DNA of 64,000 bases. Origin: Alkalihalobacillus sp. YIM B00296. GTDB taxonomy: Bacteria > Bacillota > Bacilli > Bacillales > Fictibacillaceae. Position numbers and translations under genes: made by a program. Position 1 is the stretch's first letter, and the number at the start of each line of letters is the position of its first letter. Shown here one piece after another: positions 1-8,186 of this stretch. The stretch lies in NCBI RefSeq assembly GCF_020179385.1, contig NZ_JAIBLJ010000004.1:242534-306533 (forward strand). Direction: 5' to 3'. The notes under the pieces are model-generated. The model worked only from the letters and a program-made list of their open reading frames with translations. It was not told where the DNA came from and ran no database searches.

Positions 1-21
1 AAAACAAACTTCAAAACTAAG

Positions 22-176
22 AAAAGCGCAAACGCCCCGATCAACCACGAAGGTTACTGGAAGTCCGACGAGGAGGTTGTCACCGCCACAGGAGGACTGA
101 AGTGATCCAAGGGGTTGGGCGTTGGACCTAGACATTCCATCATCGAAACCAAATATTTATACTTTCTTATCTTTTG
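22..176 (-). repeat. Family A interspersed repeat, short form (copy 1)
   Basis: This is a copy of a repeat seen about nine times in the window. Shared landmarks on the plus strand are CACGAAGGT.ACTGGAAG, CCGACGAGGAGG, GGAGGACTGAAGTGATCCAAG and GGAGCTAGACAT. The ends (CGCCC and GGGCG) can pair, so a transcript would fold. Read on the minus strand it begins directly after the T-tract of the nsrR terminator. No coding capacity is apparent. Confidence 0.8.
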
Positions 177-213
177 AAAAAAGCTTAATGCTGACATTCA
201 GTCAACATTAAGC
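177..213 (-). terminator. Intrinsic terminator of nsrR
   Basis: A 13-bp stem (183-195 with 201-213, one wobble pair) is followed on the minus strand by a run of six T (177-182). The stem overlaps the nsrR stop codon. Confidence 0.8.
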
Positions 214-666
214 CTTCTTTTCCGGGGCGTGCTGTATTGAAAACAACTTTTGTAATTGGTCGGTATTCGTCGTCAAGTCAGCTAACGTATATTGATCCAA
301 CACGTTGAAATAGGCTTGCATCGCTTCATTCAATACCCCTTTCAGTTTACATACGGGGCTGATTATACAAGCGTTATTTGAGGAATCAAAACACTCGACC
401 AGATAAAAGTCTTCCTCTGTCTTCCGGATCAATTCACCGATATTGATATCCTCAGGGTTCTTAGCAAGCTTGAACCCGCCATTTCTACCTCGTACCGTTT
501 TGATGACACCCAGCTTTCCAAGTTCATGGATCACTTTCATGAGATGGTTCTTGGAAATTTTATAGATTTCCGCAATCTCTTTAATATTGACTAATTGGCC
601 GTCTTCTAGAGCTGTCAGGTATATTAGCACCCTCAATGAATAATCCGTATACCGGGTTAACCGCAT
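208..666 (-). CDS. nsrR: Rrf2-family nitric-oxide-sensing repressor NsrR
   Basis: A 152-residue Rrf2-type regulator. The N-terminal winged helix (about residues 1-75, with the typical MRLTRYTDYSLRVLIYL start) binds DNA. Cys92, Cys100 and Cys106 match in number and spacing the three [Fe-S] ligands of Bacillus subtilis NsrR. In that family the cluster is destroyed by NO, which relieves repression. The gene is divergent from hmp, the classic NsrR target, and the shared spacer holds two NsrR-like boxes. Identification rests on the cysteines and the neighbour. Another Rrf2 member such as IscR is unlikely because the cysteine spacing and context differ. Confidence 0.93.
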   Translation of the reverse strand: MRLTRYTDYSLRVLIYLTALEDGQLVNIKEIAEIYKISKNHLMKVIHELGKLGVIKTVRGRNGGFKLAKNPEDINIGELIRKTEEDFYLVECFDSSNNACIISPVCKLKGVLNEAMQAYFNVLDQYTLADLTTNTDQLQKLFSIQHAPEKKA

Positions 667-803
667 TGTAAGCCCTCCCCTTTCGTAAAGGAGTCTTTAT
701 TCTTTCATCCTACCATTACGGTGTATAAAGTGAAAGAACCACACTTATGATGTGTCTTTTCTATGAACACAAATGTGTCATTAGTTTGAATGATGTATTT
801 CGT

Positions 804-865
804 ATGTATCTTTAAGGGACCTTTTTTTATAATAAAGATGTAAATAACATATATCTTTAAAAATT
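804..865 (+). promoter_or_regulatory. hmp promoter with two NsrR-like operators
   Basis: A perfect -10 (TATAAT, 828-833) lies between two copies of an A-T-[GA]-T-A-T-C-T-T-T-A-A box, at 804-820 and 849-865. Both resemble the Bacillus NsrR consensus ATRTATYTTAAATATAT in the left half. The first covers the weak -35 region and the second lies between the start of transcription and the ribosome binding site at 866-870. Repression by NsrR is inferred. Confidence 0.65.
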
Positions 866-879
866 AGGAGCTGGTTCAG

Positions 880-2091
880 ATGCTAGATCGGAAGACCATT
901 CAAACAATCCAATCGACTGTTCCTGTACTTAAAAAACACGGGACAACGATCACATCACGTTTCTATGAACTTCTTTTCACAAACCATCCCGAATTATTAA
1001 ACCTATTCAATCATTCCAATCAGCATAAAGGACGCCAGCAAGGCGCCTTGGCAAACGCGGTGTATGCAGCAGCTGTGCATATTGATCGACTTGAAGCCAT
1101 CCTTCCTGCCGTTAAGCAGATTGCCCATAAACACCGTAGTCTAGGTGTAAAGCCTGAACAATATCGTGTAGTCGGTGAGAACCTTTTGAAAGCGATTAAA
1201 GATGTGTTAGGGGATGCAGCCACTGATGAGATTCTGGATGCGTGGGCAAAAGCTTACCAAGTCATCGCCGATGTATTCATCCAAGTCGAGCTTGACATGT
1301 ATAAGGACGTGGCAGAGCAACCTGGAGGCTGGGAAGGCTTCCGGGAATTCGAGTTGGTGGAAAAGGAAGTCGAAAGCAAGGTCATCACTTCCTTTTATCT
1401 AAAGCCAGTTGATGGAAAGGGACTGGCAGGCTTCATTCCTGGTCAATATGTAAGTGTAAAAGTAGAGATCCCGAATGATCCACATACGCATATTCGCCAA
1501 TACAGCTTGTCAGATACACCTGAAAAAAATCATTACCGTCTTTCTATCAAACGTGAAGGCCGTATTTCCATGCACCTTCATGACAATGTGAAGGAAGGAG
1601 ACCTTATACTCTTGAGTGCGCCGGCTGGAGACTTCACAATCGATGTTAAATCAAAACGTCCACTTGTTCTGATCGGTGCGGGTATCGGCCTTACTCCTCT
1701 AGTAAGTATGCTGGAAACAACGGTGATCCAATCTCCTGAACGCAACGTCCATTACATCCATGCTTCGATTAACGGAGAATATCAGGCGATGGGGGACCGG
1801 ATCATGGAATTATCCGAAGTCGAGCAATTGAAAGCCTATTTCTGTTTTGAAAAACCGACTGAGAAGGATCGTCGAAATCGCTGTTTTGATAAAGAAGGGT
1901 ATATTGACTTACCTTGGTTAAAATCAATCATACCGGGCGACGCTGATTATTACGTTTGCGGACCTGACGGCTTCATGAAAATGGTCATCCATAGCTTGAA
2001 ACAGTTGAATGTGCCTGAAGAACAGATCCATTATGAATTCTTCGGACCTGCAATCGATCTTGACGCAGAGACCCTCCCTGTTCAGAGCTGA
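880..2091 (+). CDS. hmp: Flavohemoglobin, nitric oxide dioxygenase
   Basis: A 403-residue flavohaemoglobin that oxidises NO to nitrate with O2 and NAD(P)H in the cytoplasm. An N-terminal globin domain (about 1-140) carries Tyr29, Gln53 and proximal His85 at the same positions as E. coli Hmp. An FAD-binding barrel follows (about 150-260, with RQYSLSD at 206-212), then an NAD domain (GAGIG at 266-270 and the YVCGPDGFM motif near residue 360). Length is normal for the family. The ATG follows AGGAG at 866-870. Together with divergent nsrR it forms a self-contained NO-response unit. Confidence 0.97.
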   Translation: MLDRKTIQTIQSTVPVLKKHGTTITSRFYELLFTNHPELLNLFNHSNQHKGRQQGALANAVYAAAVHIDRLEAILPAVKQIAHKHRSLGVKPEQYRVVGENLLKAIKDVLGDAATDEILDAWAKAYQVIADVFIQVELDMYKDVAEQPGGWEGFREFELVEKEVESKVITSFYLKPVDGKGLAGFIPGQYVSVKVEIPNDPHTHIRQYSLSDTPEKNHYRLSIKREGRISMHLHDNVKEGDLILLSAPAGDFTIDVKSKRPLVLIGAGIGLTPLVSMLETTVIQSPERNVHYIHASINGEYQAMGDRIMELSEVEQLKAYFCFEKPTEKDRRNRCFDKEGYIDLPWLKSIIPGDADYYVCGPDGFMKMVIHSLKQLNVPEEQIHYEFFGPAIDLDAETLPVQS

Positions 2092-2103
2092 AAACCTAGA
2101 AAA

Positions 2104-2150
2104 TCACGCCGTTTTTTTGAAATTCACGCCAAAATCATGATTTTCGCGCC
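2104..2150. repeat. 20-bp periodic array, core TC[AG]CGCC
   Basis: The 7-bp core occurs at 2104, 2124 and 2144, exactly 20 bp apart, with variable 13-bp spacers. It starts 12 bp after the hmp stop codon, between convergent genes. Function unknown; see the similar arrays at 4123 and 5840. Confidence 0.5.
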
Positions 2151-2181
2151 GAATAGGCTTTTTCTACTATAACGCATATTA

Positions 2182-2212
2182 TGAAAAGGAGGCTGACTCG
2201 GTCAACCTCCTT
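2182..2212 (-). terminator. Intrinsic terminator of msrAB
   Basis: A 12-bp stem (2186-2197 with 2201-2212, one mismatch, GGAGG/CCTCC core), followed by a short T-run on the minus strand. Confidence 0.65.
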
Positions 2213-2219
2213 CTTGTAT

Positions 2220-3179
2220 TCAATCGAATAATTGTTTGTATTCACCGTATCCTTCTTCCTCAAGGTTTTCTTTCGGGATGAACCGTAGTGAGGCCGAATT
2301 GATACAATACCTTAGCCCGTTTTCGCCAGGTCCATCGTTGAAGACATGGCCTAAATGGGAATCACCGAACTTGCTTCTCACTTCTGTCCGGACCATAAAA
2401 TGGCTGAGATCTTTCTTTTCCTTGATCCTTGTGGAATGAAGGGGTTTTGTAAAACTAGGCCATCCACAACCCGCATCATACTGATCCTTTGAACTGAATA
2501 AAGGTTCTCCGGAAACGATGTCAACATAGATTCCATCCCGTTCATTGTTCCAAAATTCATTTTGGAAGGGTGGTTCTGTACCATTCTCCTGGGTTACGTT
2601 GTACTGCATGTCATTCAAACCTTGACGAAGCGTTTTCTCGTCCTTTTCCATTACCCAGTTTTCCTCTATGAAACCTTTGCGGCCAGAGCCTTTATAATAG
2701 CGATTATAGTGGTCTGGGTTCTTCTCATAATACTTTTGGTGATAGCTTTCTGCAGGATAGAATGTCTTTGCAGGTAAGATGTCCGTCACAATCGGCTTAG
2801 AAAACCGACCACTTTCCTCCAAAATCTTCTTGGATGCTTCAGCCATCTCTTTTTGCTCCTCATTATGGTAATAGATAGCCGTTTTATAGGATTCCCCGCG
2901 ATCATGGAATTGTCCGCCGGGATCTGTCGGATCGATTTGCTGCCAATAAAGTGTAAGGAGTTTTTCATACGGAAAAATGTCTGGATCAAAGGTGATTTGG
3001 ACAGCTTCTCGATGCCCAGTCGTATTCGTGACCACTTTCTGATACGTGGGATTCTCCGTATCCCCACCTGTATAACCCGATACGACTTTTTCGATGCCCG
3101 GCATTTCATCGAACGGTTTGACCATACACCAGAAACAACCGCCTGCAAATGTCGCAAGTTGTAAATTATTATCAGTCAT
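2220..3179 (-). CDS. msrAB: Bifunctional peptide methionine sulfoxide reductase MsrA/MsrB
   Basis: A fusion of MsrA and MsrB that reduces the S and R epimers of methionine sulfoxide in oxidised proteins. The N-terminal MsrA domain has the catalytic GGCFWC motif (residues 13-18). The C-terminal MsrB domain has CGWPSF and the catalytic-cysteine segment [13 protein letters not shown] near the end. The start is placed at the internal ATG at 3179 (319 residues), preceded by GGGGGTG. An upstream ATG at 3263 would add 28 residues of non-conserved sequence. It sits beside the NO-stress genes, which suggests a local oxidative/nitrosative stress group, but it is convergent with hmp and not in its operon. 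Confidence 0.93.
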   Translation of the reverse strand: MTDNNLQLATFAGGCFWCMVKPFDEMPGIEKVVSGYTGGDTENPTYQKVVTNTTGHREAVQITFDPDIFPYEKLLTLYWQQIDPTDPGGQFHDRGESYKTAIYYHNEEQKEMAEASKKILEESGRFSKPIVTDILPAKTFYPAESYHQKYYEKNPDHYNRYYKGSGRKGFIEENWVMEKDEKTLRQGLNDMQYNVTQENGTEPPFQNEFWNNERDGIYVDIVSGEPLFSSKDQYDAGCGWPSFTKPLHSTRIKEKKDLSHFMVRTEVRSKFGDSHLGHVFNDGPGENGLRYCINSASLRFIPKENLEEEGYGEYKQLFD

Positions 3180-3450
3180 GTTAACACCCCCAGCTATATA
3201 GGCTGTACCTTCTGAATTATTTTTCCTAAAAAAATTCTTATACCTAATCATAGTGATTTGCATAAGATTAGCAAGTAAAACGTTTTATAAAAATAAGGTA
3301 ACTCCATTCGTTTTTTTCATGTACCAAATCATGAAAAGAATTTCGGAATGGCAAAATGAAAATGGACTTTCTACTTTGTGAATATTCTTATAAAATGTCC
3401 ATGAACAAAAATTATTTTTATTTCACACACATACAAAAGGGTTCGATACA

Positions 3451-3993
3451 ATGGCCAAGGGATTCGATATAGAGGAAAAAGCAAGGATAACTTTATTGCA
3501 GGAGGGGCGAAAAGCTTTTGCCCGTGATGGTTTGCGTAAGAGGAATATAGCAGGTCTGACAAGGGCTGTAGGGATTGCCCAGGGGTCTTTCTATTTGTTC
3601 TTCACATCAAAGGAAGATCTGTATTTTGAAGTGCTTGAAGAAGAAGAAGTGAAAATCAAACAAAGCCTGCAAAATGAATTCCTGGATCAGCCTTTAAAGA
3701 AGGAGGTCTTCAAAGCCTTTTTGATCCGTTGATTCCGTTTTCTCCATGAAAACCCGCTGATCCAACAGTTATTGAAAAGAAAAAAACTTTCGCCGGAAAA
3801 ATTGATGCAGCATGCTGAGAATGAGGTGATGGATCTGACCCCCTTCTTGGAGAAGTGGCGAGAGCAGGGAAAATTGACTGAAGAACGGCCAGAGATCCTT
3901 ACTGCTATCCTACGATCGTTTTTCTTGATGGCCCTTCATAAAAGAGAAATCGGTCCAGGTACGAAGGGTCGACAAAAGGATCGGGTAGTGTGA
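3451..3993 (+). pseudogene. TetR-family regulator interrupted by an in-frame TGA
   Basis: The first 93 codons encode a TetR helix-turn-helix domain (AVGIAQGSFYLFFTSKEDLY around residues 40-59). The reading frame stops at TGA 3730-3732. The same frame then continues without loss of sense (FRFLHENPLIQQLLKRKKL and onward) to 3993, giving the expected ligand-binding region. The last residues after ALHKREIGPG look shifted relative to typical family members, so a second, frameshifting change near 3960 is possible. Ribosome binding is weak (AAAAGGG). It is most likely a decayed regulator; recoding or a sequencing error cannot be excluded from one sequence. Confidence 0.75.
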
Positions 3994-4122
3994 TATGAAT
4001 GAAGACTACAACTTCAGCAGCTTTGACCGCGTTTTTGGGTAGTTTACACCTAGATCAGTCCATTTAAAGCGATTTTTGATTAAGGTCCGGGGTCAAAATG
4101 GCTCCCTCCCCATGTCGGAATA

Positions 4123-4222
4123 ATTGCATCAAAATAAAAATAAATGCACGAACCTCTTATGAATCGCATTGCTTTAAAGTTTATTGCACCGGCTCATTGA
4201 TAATTGCACCGTTTTCGATAAA
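4123..4222. repeat. 20-bp periodic array, core ATTGCA, five units
   Basis: ATTGCA or one-base variants (AATGCA, ATCGCA) begin at 4123, 4143, 4163, 4183 and 4203, exactly 20 bp apart, with unrelated AT-rich spacers. The last two units share ATTGCACCG. It lies in the spacer between convergent genes and abuts the methyltransferase terminator. Confidence 0.6.
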
Positions 4223-4245
4223 AAAACCGTCCATACTCAGGACGG
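4221..4245 (-). terminator. Terminator overlapping the methyltransferase stop
   Basis: Stem CCGTCC (4227-4232) with GGACGG (4240-4245), and six T on the minus strand. The stop codon (4237-4239) sits in the loop. Confidence 0.75.
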
Positions 4246-5403
4246 CTTTTGCGCAACAAGGGTGAATAGTTTAGGTATTCCGATATCGTGGACTTTTTGA
4301 TTTGGCTCTTCCTCAAGTGCTTTGACTACCAGTCCTGTATCGGCCACGGCGGTAATGAGTTCCCCCAGTGTCCATTTCCTTTGTAACACTTCTGTTTTTT
4401 CTTCTCTGTCTGATGAATACTTAGAGAAGGCAACCTGCCTGTTTTCAATCGTCGGATCAAAATAATTTCCGCTTACCTTATGCTTTTTCCCTTTCGATGT
4501 GATCAATTTAGTCGAAATCGGGTGAAACTCATGCAGTACCAGTTGCCCTCCCGGCTTCAATAAATGATGAATCACATGAACGAGCGATTCCAGGTTGACG
4601 AAATAATGGAGGACACCCAGCTCCATCAGGACAATATCATACGATCCATCGCCCCTGAAAGAAAGAACATCTGACACTTCATACTGGATGTTTACTCCAG
4701 CTGCTCCGGCAACTTCTGCTGCGAAAGCGACATTCTCTTGAGAAAAATCAACCACCGTCACATCGGCACCTAATAAAGATAAGGCAATTCCTTTGATACC
4801 ATTCGATCCCATCAAGTGTGCAATCCTTTTCCCTTCAACAGGCTCCATATATCGATAAAAAGATCCCAATCGTCCCTCAGGATGGTGTTTGATTTTTGCG
4901 GCAACTTCATCTGGTGCGCCGTAACGATTGATTAATGCTTCATAATTGTTTTGATTCCAGGCTGTTTGATTCTGCTCAGTCATCTGCATTTGTAAATCAT
5001 GAAGATGTTGTTCGACCACCTTTTTATAACCAGAGTCTTTCCTGTTTGCATAAAGAGACTGACACCAGAAATGTAAGCCTTCCCTTTGCAGTTGAATTCG
5101 AAAAGGGTCAGTCCGTATTGCTTTGTTATACATACATTGCACCTGAACCGAGGTCCCCTCCATTTTAAAATGAAAGCTTCCTTTGTCCCTCGTCGTTTCA
5201 ATAGGGGTTGGGTCATATGCCATGAAAAGCTCATGAACCGATTCCATCAGGTCCCACTGCACTTCTACCGTTACTTCATCCGGCTCCATTCTGACCCCTT
5301 GTAAGTAAAGGGAAGTGTCTTTTATAAATTGATAAAGTATCGCGTGTTGATCGAATACAACAGTGATGTTGTTGATCGTCAACCAAAAATGTGATGATTG
5401 CAT
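4237..5403 (-). CDS. Class I SAM-dependent methyltransferase, unknown substrate
   Basis: A 388-residue protein. The C-terminal half has a Rossmann methyltransferase core: a motif-I-like segment HLMGSNGIKGIALSL, then VTVVDFS with the acidic residue that binds the SAM ribose, and further on LKPGGQLVLHEFHP typical of small-molecule methyltransferases. The N-terminal 150 residues match no domain I recognise and may define the substrate. The start at 5403 is preceded by GGAGG; the longer frame to 5454 lacks a site. It stands alone, flanked by decayed genes, so its context gives no clue to its role. Confidence 0.75.
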   Translation of the reverse strand: MQSSHFWLTINNITVVFDQHAILYQFIKDTSLYLQGVRMEPDEVTVEVQWDLMESVHELFMAYDPTPIETTRDKGSFHFKMEGTSVQVQCMYNKAIRTDPFRIQLQREGLHFWCQSLYANRKDSGYKKVVEQHLHDLQMQMTEQNQTAWNQNNYEALINRYGAPDEVAAKIKHHPEGRLGSFYRYMEPVEGKRIAHLMGSNGIKGIALSLLGADVTVVDFSQENVAFAAEVAGAAGVNIQYEVSDVLSFRGDGSYDIVLMELGVLHYFVNLESLVHVIHHLLKPGGQLVLHEFHPISTKLITSKGKKHKVSGNYFDPTIENRQVAFSKYSSDREEKTEVLQRKWTLGELITAVADTGLVVKALEEEPNQKVHDIGIPKLFTLVAQKPS

Positions 5404-5468
5404 TCTTATTCCTCCGTCACCTGTGTATCTCATTCTAAGATGACAGAATCGCACCCAAAATTCAATAG

Positions 5469-5497
5469 AACAGGCACCCCCTTGAGAGGTGCCTGTT
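5469..5497. terminator. Strong hairpin, possible terminator
   Basis: AACAGGCACC pairs perfectly with GGTGCCTGTT around a 9-base loop. T-runs on either side are short, so termination is uncertain. It lies 30 bp past the end of the small minus-strand ORF at 5528-5617. Confidence 0.4.
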
Positions 5498-5527
5498 TCA
5501 AAAGATCAGTCAGTCAATTGTGGTTCT

Positions 5528-5617
5528 TTAGTGGAAAAGGTGATAGCTTACTTTGTCTCCATTTTCCAGTACCTGAGTAGTTCTCGTAAATCGAATATTG
5601 CTGATTGCTGTTTCCAT
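5528..5617 (-). CDS. Possible small protein, 29 residues
   Basis: ATG at 5617 is preceded at about 10 bases by GGAAGG. The product would be a short polar peptide beginning METAISNIRFTRTT. A hairpin follows its stop. There is no recognised family. Another reading frame through the same DNA is also open for about 40 codons, so this may be the remnant of a larger gene. Confidence 0.2.
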   Translation of the reverse strand: METAISNIRFTRTTQVLENGDKVSYHLFH

Positions 5618-5839
5618 TGTTCAAGATCCTTCCATTTACCAAAAATTTAGGACTATTTAGAGTATTTTCATACGAATGAATCACACATAAACCGGGAATC
5701 AGGGAGTTTCGCCCGGATTATAGGTCGGTACATTTGCCCCCCTATAAAGAGGAAGGAGTAGACGATGAAATTTATGAGGAGAAAAAGGGGAAAAGGAAAA
5801 GCTGATCGATAACAACATTAGCTGTATACTCGAAAAACA

Positions 5840-5913
5840 GGATGAAGTGTCCGTATGAAGGGTTCATAGACAACTCACCAAAAAAGGGATGAACGTCCAC
5901 ATAAAGGGTTCAT
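5840..5913. repeat. Periodic phrase array, core GG[GA][TA]T.A
   Basis: Starts at 5840, 5860, 5886 and 5906 (spacings 20, 26, 20). Two 19-bp segments, 5849-5867 and 5895-5913, are near-identical (GTCC....AAGGGTTCAT). It is non-coding and lies just past the 3' end of the decayed acetyltransferase. Confidence 0.45.
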
Positions 5914-5925
5914 AACACAAGGTCA

Positions 5926-6449
5926 TCACAAAAGTATGGAACATGGTTGGAGATAGTAGTAACAAACCATTGTTTCGTATTGATTGAAGCCTTCCGATAA
6001 AGAAAGATGGACAGCCTTTTCATTTTCAGCATTCACTGTAATCAACGCCTTCTTTAAACCGATGTTTTCTCCATATTTCAACCCTGCCCGCAGCAAGGCC
6101 CTAAGCCACTTTTATGGTAGGAGGTCTTTTGGCAAGTAAATGAATGAAAATGTGATCTTCACCTTCATGGAACTCGCACAAGGCCTACTGGAACATTGTG
6201 ATGAAATAACAGTTTCATTCCACCTGCAAGATAACCTTCCTCGTGTTTCATCTTTTTTACTTCTCCGGGCAGTACCGGGGTCTCTGAACCTGCAAGTGAG
6301 GCAAAGGCATCGTTCCGGACTTCGCACCATGCCTCCTCATCTCTTTCAAATTCGAAGGTCTTCAATTCATAGCCTATAGGAAAATGAATAAATGGTTCCA
6401 CTTGTGATGTCAACAGGCGTTCTATCTGCATATCCTCTTCCCCGATCAT
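5926..6449 (-). pseudogene. Broken GNAT-family N-acetyltransferase
   Basis: The first 94 codons (6449 to 6165) match the N-terminal part of a GNAT acetyltransferase, ending in LLFHHNVPVGLVRVP. The C-terminal part is recognisable farther on in other frames: an acetyl-CoA-binding-type helix AGLKYGENIGLKKALITVN, and SEGFNQYETMVCYYYL at the end. At least two frameshifts and a stop separate them, and the central beta strand 4 region is missing or scrambled. No intact product is possible. Confidence 0.75.
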
Positions 6450-6451
6450 TT

Positions 6452-6545
6452 AAAAGCATAATAGCCCCGGCAGCTACTACGGTCACTGGAAATCCGACGA
6501 GAAGGCTGTCGCCGCAGGCATTACTTCACTTCAACTAAAATTTAA
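6452..6545 (-). repeat. Family A repeat, degenerate copy
   Basis: It retains GGTCACTGGAAATCCGACGAG and GGCTGTCGCCGCAGG, then drifts (TTACTTCACTTCAAC). On the minus strand it follows the aprX terminator. Confidence 0.65.
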
Positions 6546-6561
6546 TAAATTCTTATTTACT

Positions 6562-6598
6562 AAAAAAACTATGAATGGATAAAAAAACCACTCACAGT
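6562..6598 (-). terminator. Intrinsic terminator of aprX
   Basis: An 11-bp stem (6568-6578 with 6588-6598, two wobble pairs on the minus strand) is followed by six T. Confidence 0.7.
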
Positions 6599-6619
6599 CT
6601 ATTATATATGGAATTTCGA

Positions 6620-7945
6620 TTATTCAGGTATTGAATTTTTTGTATTGATAAATCCATGTCCATAAATGTTCGGATCAAGATCGTTCCTTTTTTCTGCACC
6701 ATCAATCAGCATCTGCTTGATATTGTCTGGTTCAGCGGCTGGATTGTGTTGAAGCATTAATGCAACGACACCTGCACAGATCGGTGTAGCCATCGATGTA
6801 CCTGACATGACGAAATAGTCACCGTCTACTCTACTGGATTTTTGTAGTTTATCGATATAAGAATTCGGGGAACGCAGGGAAATAATATTGACACCTGGGG
6901 CCAGGATGTCGGGTTTTTGTATCCCATACACTGTAGGTCCTCTGCTTGAAAAACTGGCAACATCATCGTCTGAGTTGTCCACTGTATCATTATCATCATA
7001 TGCACCTACTGTGATGACACGGTCACTTACTCCGGGACTCGCTATCGTTTGTGCATCCGGACCGCTGTTTCCAGCTGCTACACATACGACTATGCCATTT
7101 TCCCAGGCTTTTTCGACGCTTTGGACCATCGGATCTTTATCTTCTTTTTCATATTTTTGAGCGGTTGCTCCAAGAGACATACTGATCACATCAATTTTTT
7201 TATCCGGATTGTTCACATTATACTGGAGGCACCAATCGATACCATTCATGATTGATTCAAGGGTTCCGGACCCCATTTTGTCTAATACTTTCACCCCAAT
7301 AAGATCGGCCTCATAAGCAGGTCCTTTATATTTACCATTGGAAGCTGCTCCGTTTCCTGCTGCATCACCGGCACAGTGGGTCCCGTGGCCATTGTCATCA
7401 TAGGGCTCTTCCTTCTGATTGACTAAATCCACAAAGTCTATGATTCTTCCATCAATATCCTGGTGTGGATGGATCCCCGTATCAATCACGGCGATGGTGA
7501 CACCTTTCCCCGATAAAGTTGTATTGTTACGAACGATATCTTCTGCACCGATTGCCGGGGTGGCAACATCGAGCAATGCTTGTACTTCTCTATTTAAATA
7601 AATTCTTTTGATCTGTGGACATTTGCTAAGGATATCTTCTAACATGGCTGGAGTGGCATCGATACTGCAACATGAAACGAAAGAGAATGTTTTTCTTATA
7701 CAGCATCGTGTATGGCTTTCGATAAATTGATGCAATTCTTGACAATCATTTTCGAATGTATCCTGTGAAAACTCGATGATCACTGAAACTTTCTTCATTT
7801 TCTTGATGAAACGTTCAACAGTGTTATGCATGAAACAAGGAATCCACGTGAAAGGCCTATAAATGTAAAGCATTTGTTCGCGAAGGGGTTGGTCGATTTT
7901 ATTAGCATAGGTCCGTATGGTCTGGACCATAGAATAACCAAACAT
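6620..7945 (-). CDS. aprX: AprX-type intracellular subtilisin-like serine protease (S8)
   Basis: A 441-residue S8 protease. The catalytic triad is visible as Asp155 (VIDTGIH), His187 (NGHGTHCAG) and Ser384 (SGTSMATP), with oxyanion Asn293 (AAGNSG). The first ~130 residues form a propeptide-like extension with several cysteines. There is no signal peptide, so it should stay in the cytoplasm unless released by lysis. Length and N-terminal style match B. subtilis AprX (about 442 residues), which is not required for growth and is made late. GAGGTG precedes the ATG. It is a monocistronic unit with its own terminator. Confidence 0.9.
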   Translation of the reverse strand: MFGYSMVQTIRTYANKIDQPLREQMLYIYRPFTWIPCFMHNTVERFIKKMKKVSVIIEFSQDTFENDCQELHQFIESHTRCCIRKTFSFVSCCSIDATPAMLEDILSKCPQIKRIYLNREVQALLDVATPAIGAEDIVRNNTTLSGKGVTIAVIDTGIHPHQDIDGRIIDFVDLVNQKEEPYDDNGHGTHCAGDAAGNGAASNGKYKGPAYEADLIGVKVLDKMGSGTLESIMNGIDWCLQYNVNNPDKKIDVISMSLGATAQKYEKEDKDPMVQSVEKAWENGIVVCVAAGNSGPDAQTIASPGVSDRVITVGAYDDNDTVDNSDDDVASFSSRGPTVYGIQKPDILAPGVNIISLRSPNSYIDKLQKSSRVDGDYFVMSGTSMATPICAGVVALMLQHNPAAEPDNIKQMLIDGAEKRNDLDPNIYGHGFINTKNSIPE

Positions 7946-8055
7946 CTTTTCACCTCTATCATTTTGTCAAGTTTTTACTAGATTATGTGAATCTAGTAAA
8001 AACGTTACGGTGTCCGCCCATTTAATAGAGAAAAAAGCATATATCCTGGTTAGAA

Positions 8056-8128
8056 AAGCTCAAACGCCCCGGTTAGCCACGCAGGGCACTGGAAGTCCGA
8101 CGACCAAGTTCTATAAAGAATCAACATG
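8056..8128 (-). repeat. Hybrid of family A and family B repeats
   Basis: The left part (to about 8107) is family A, ending inside CCGACGA. The right part (TCTATAAAGAATCAACAT) matches the end of family B. On the minus strand it lies just after the terminator of the double P-loop ATPase gene. Confidence 0.6.
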
Positions 8129-8140
8129 AACAACGCCTTA

Positions 8141-8169
8141 AAAAAGGACAGATGCTTTCTTAAGCATCT
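8141..8169 (-). terminator. Terminator of the double P-loop ATPase gene
   Basis: Perfect 8-bp stem AGATGCTT/AAGCATCT (8150-8157 with 8162-8169), then a T-rich tract on the minus strand. Confidence 0.7.
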
Positions 8170-8186
8170 ACCCTATCAATTGTGGA

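Larger units (their letters stand above)
5404..5925. other. Gene-poor spacer with a hairpin, a possible small ORF and a 20-bp array
   Basis: No convincing gene. It holds a strong 10-bp hairpin (5469-5478 with 5488-5497), a possible 29-codon minus-strand ORF (5528-5617), and repeated GGGTTCAT/GGGATGAA phrases at 5840-5913. A 15-residue basic plus-strand ORF at 5765-5812 has a good ribosome site but nothing else in its favour. Confidence 0.5.

Noticed and set aside
5765..5812. 15-residue basic ORF with a GGAAGGAG site
   Set aside because: Too short and unsupported; the surrounding DNA is non-coding repeats.
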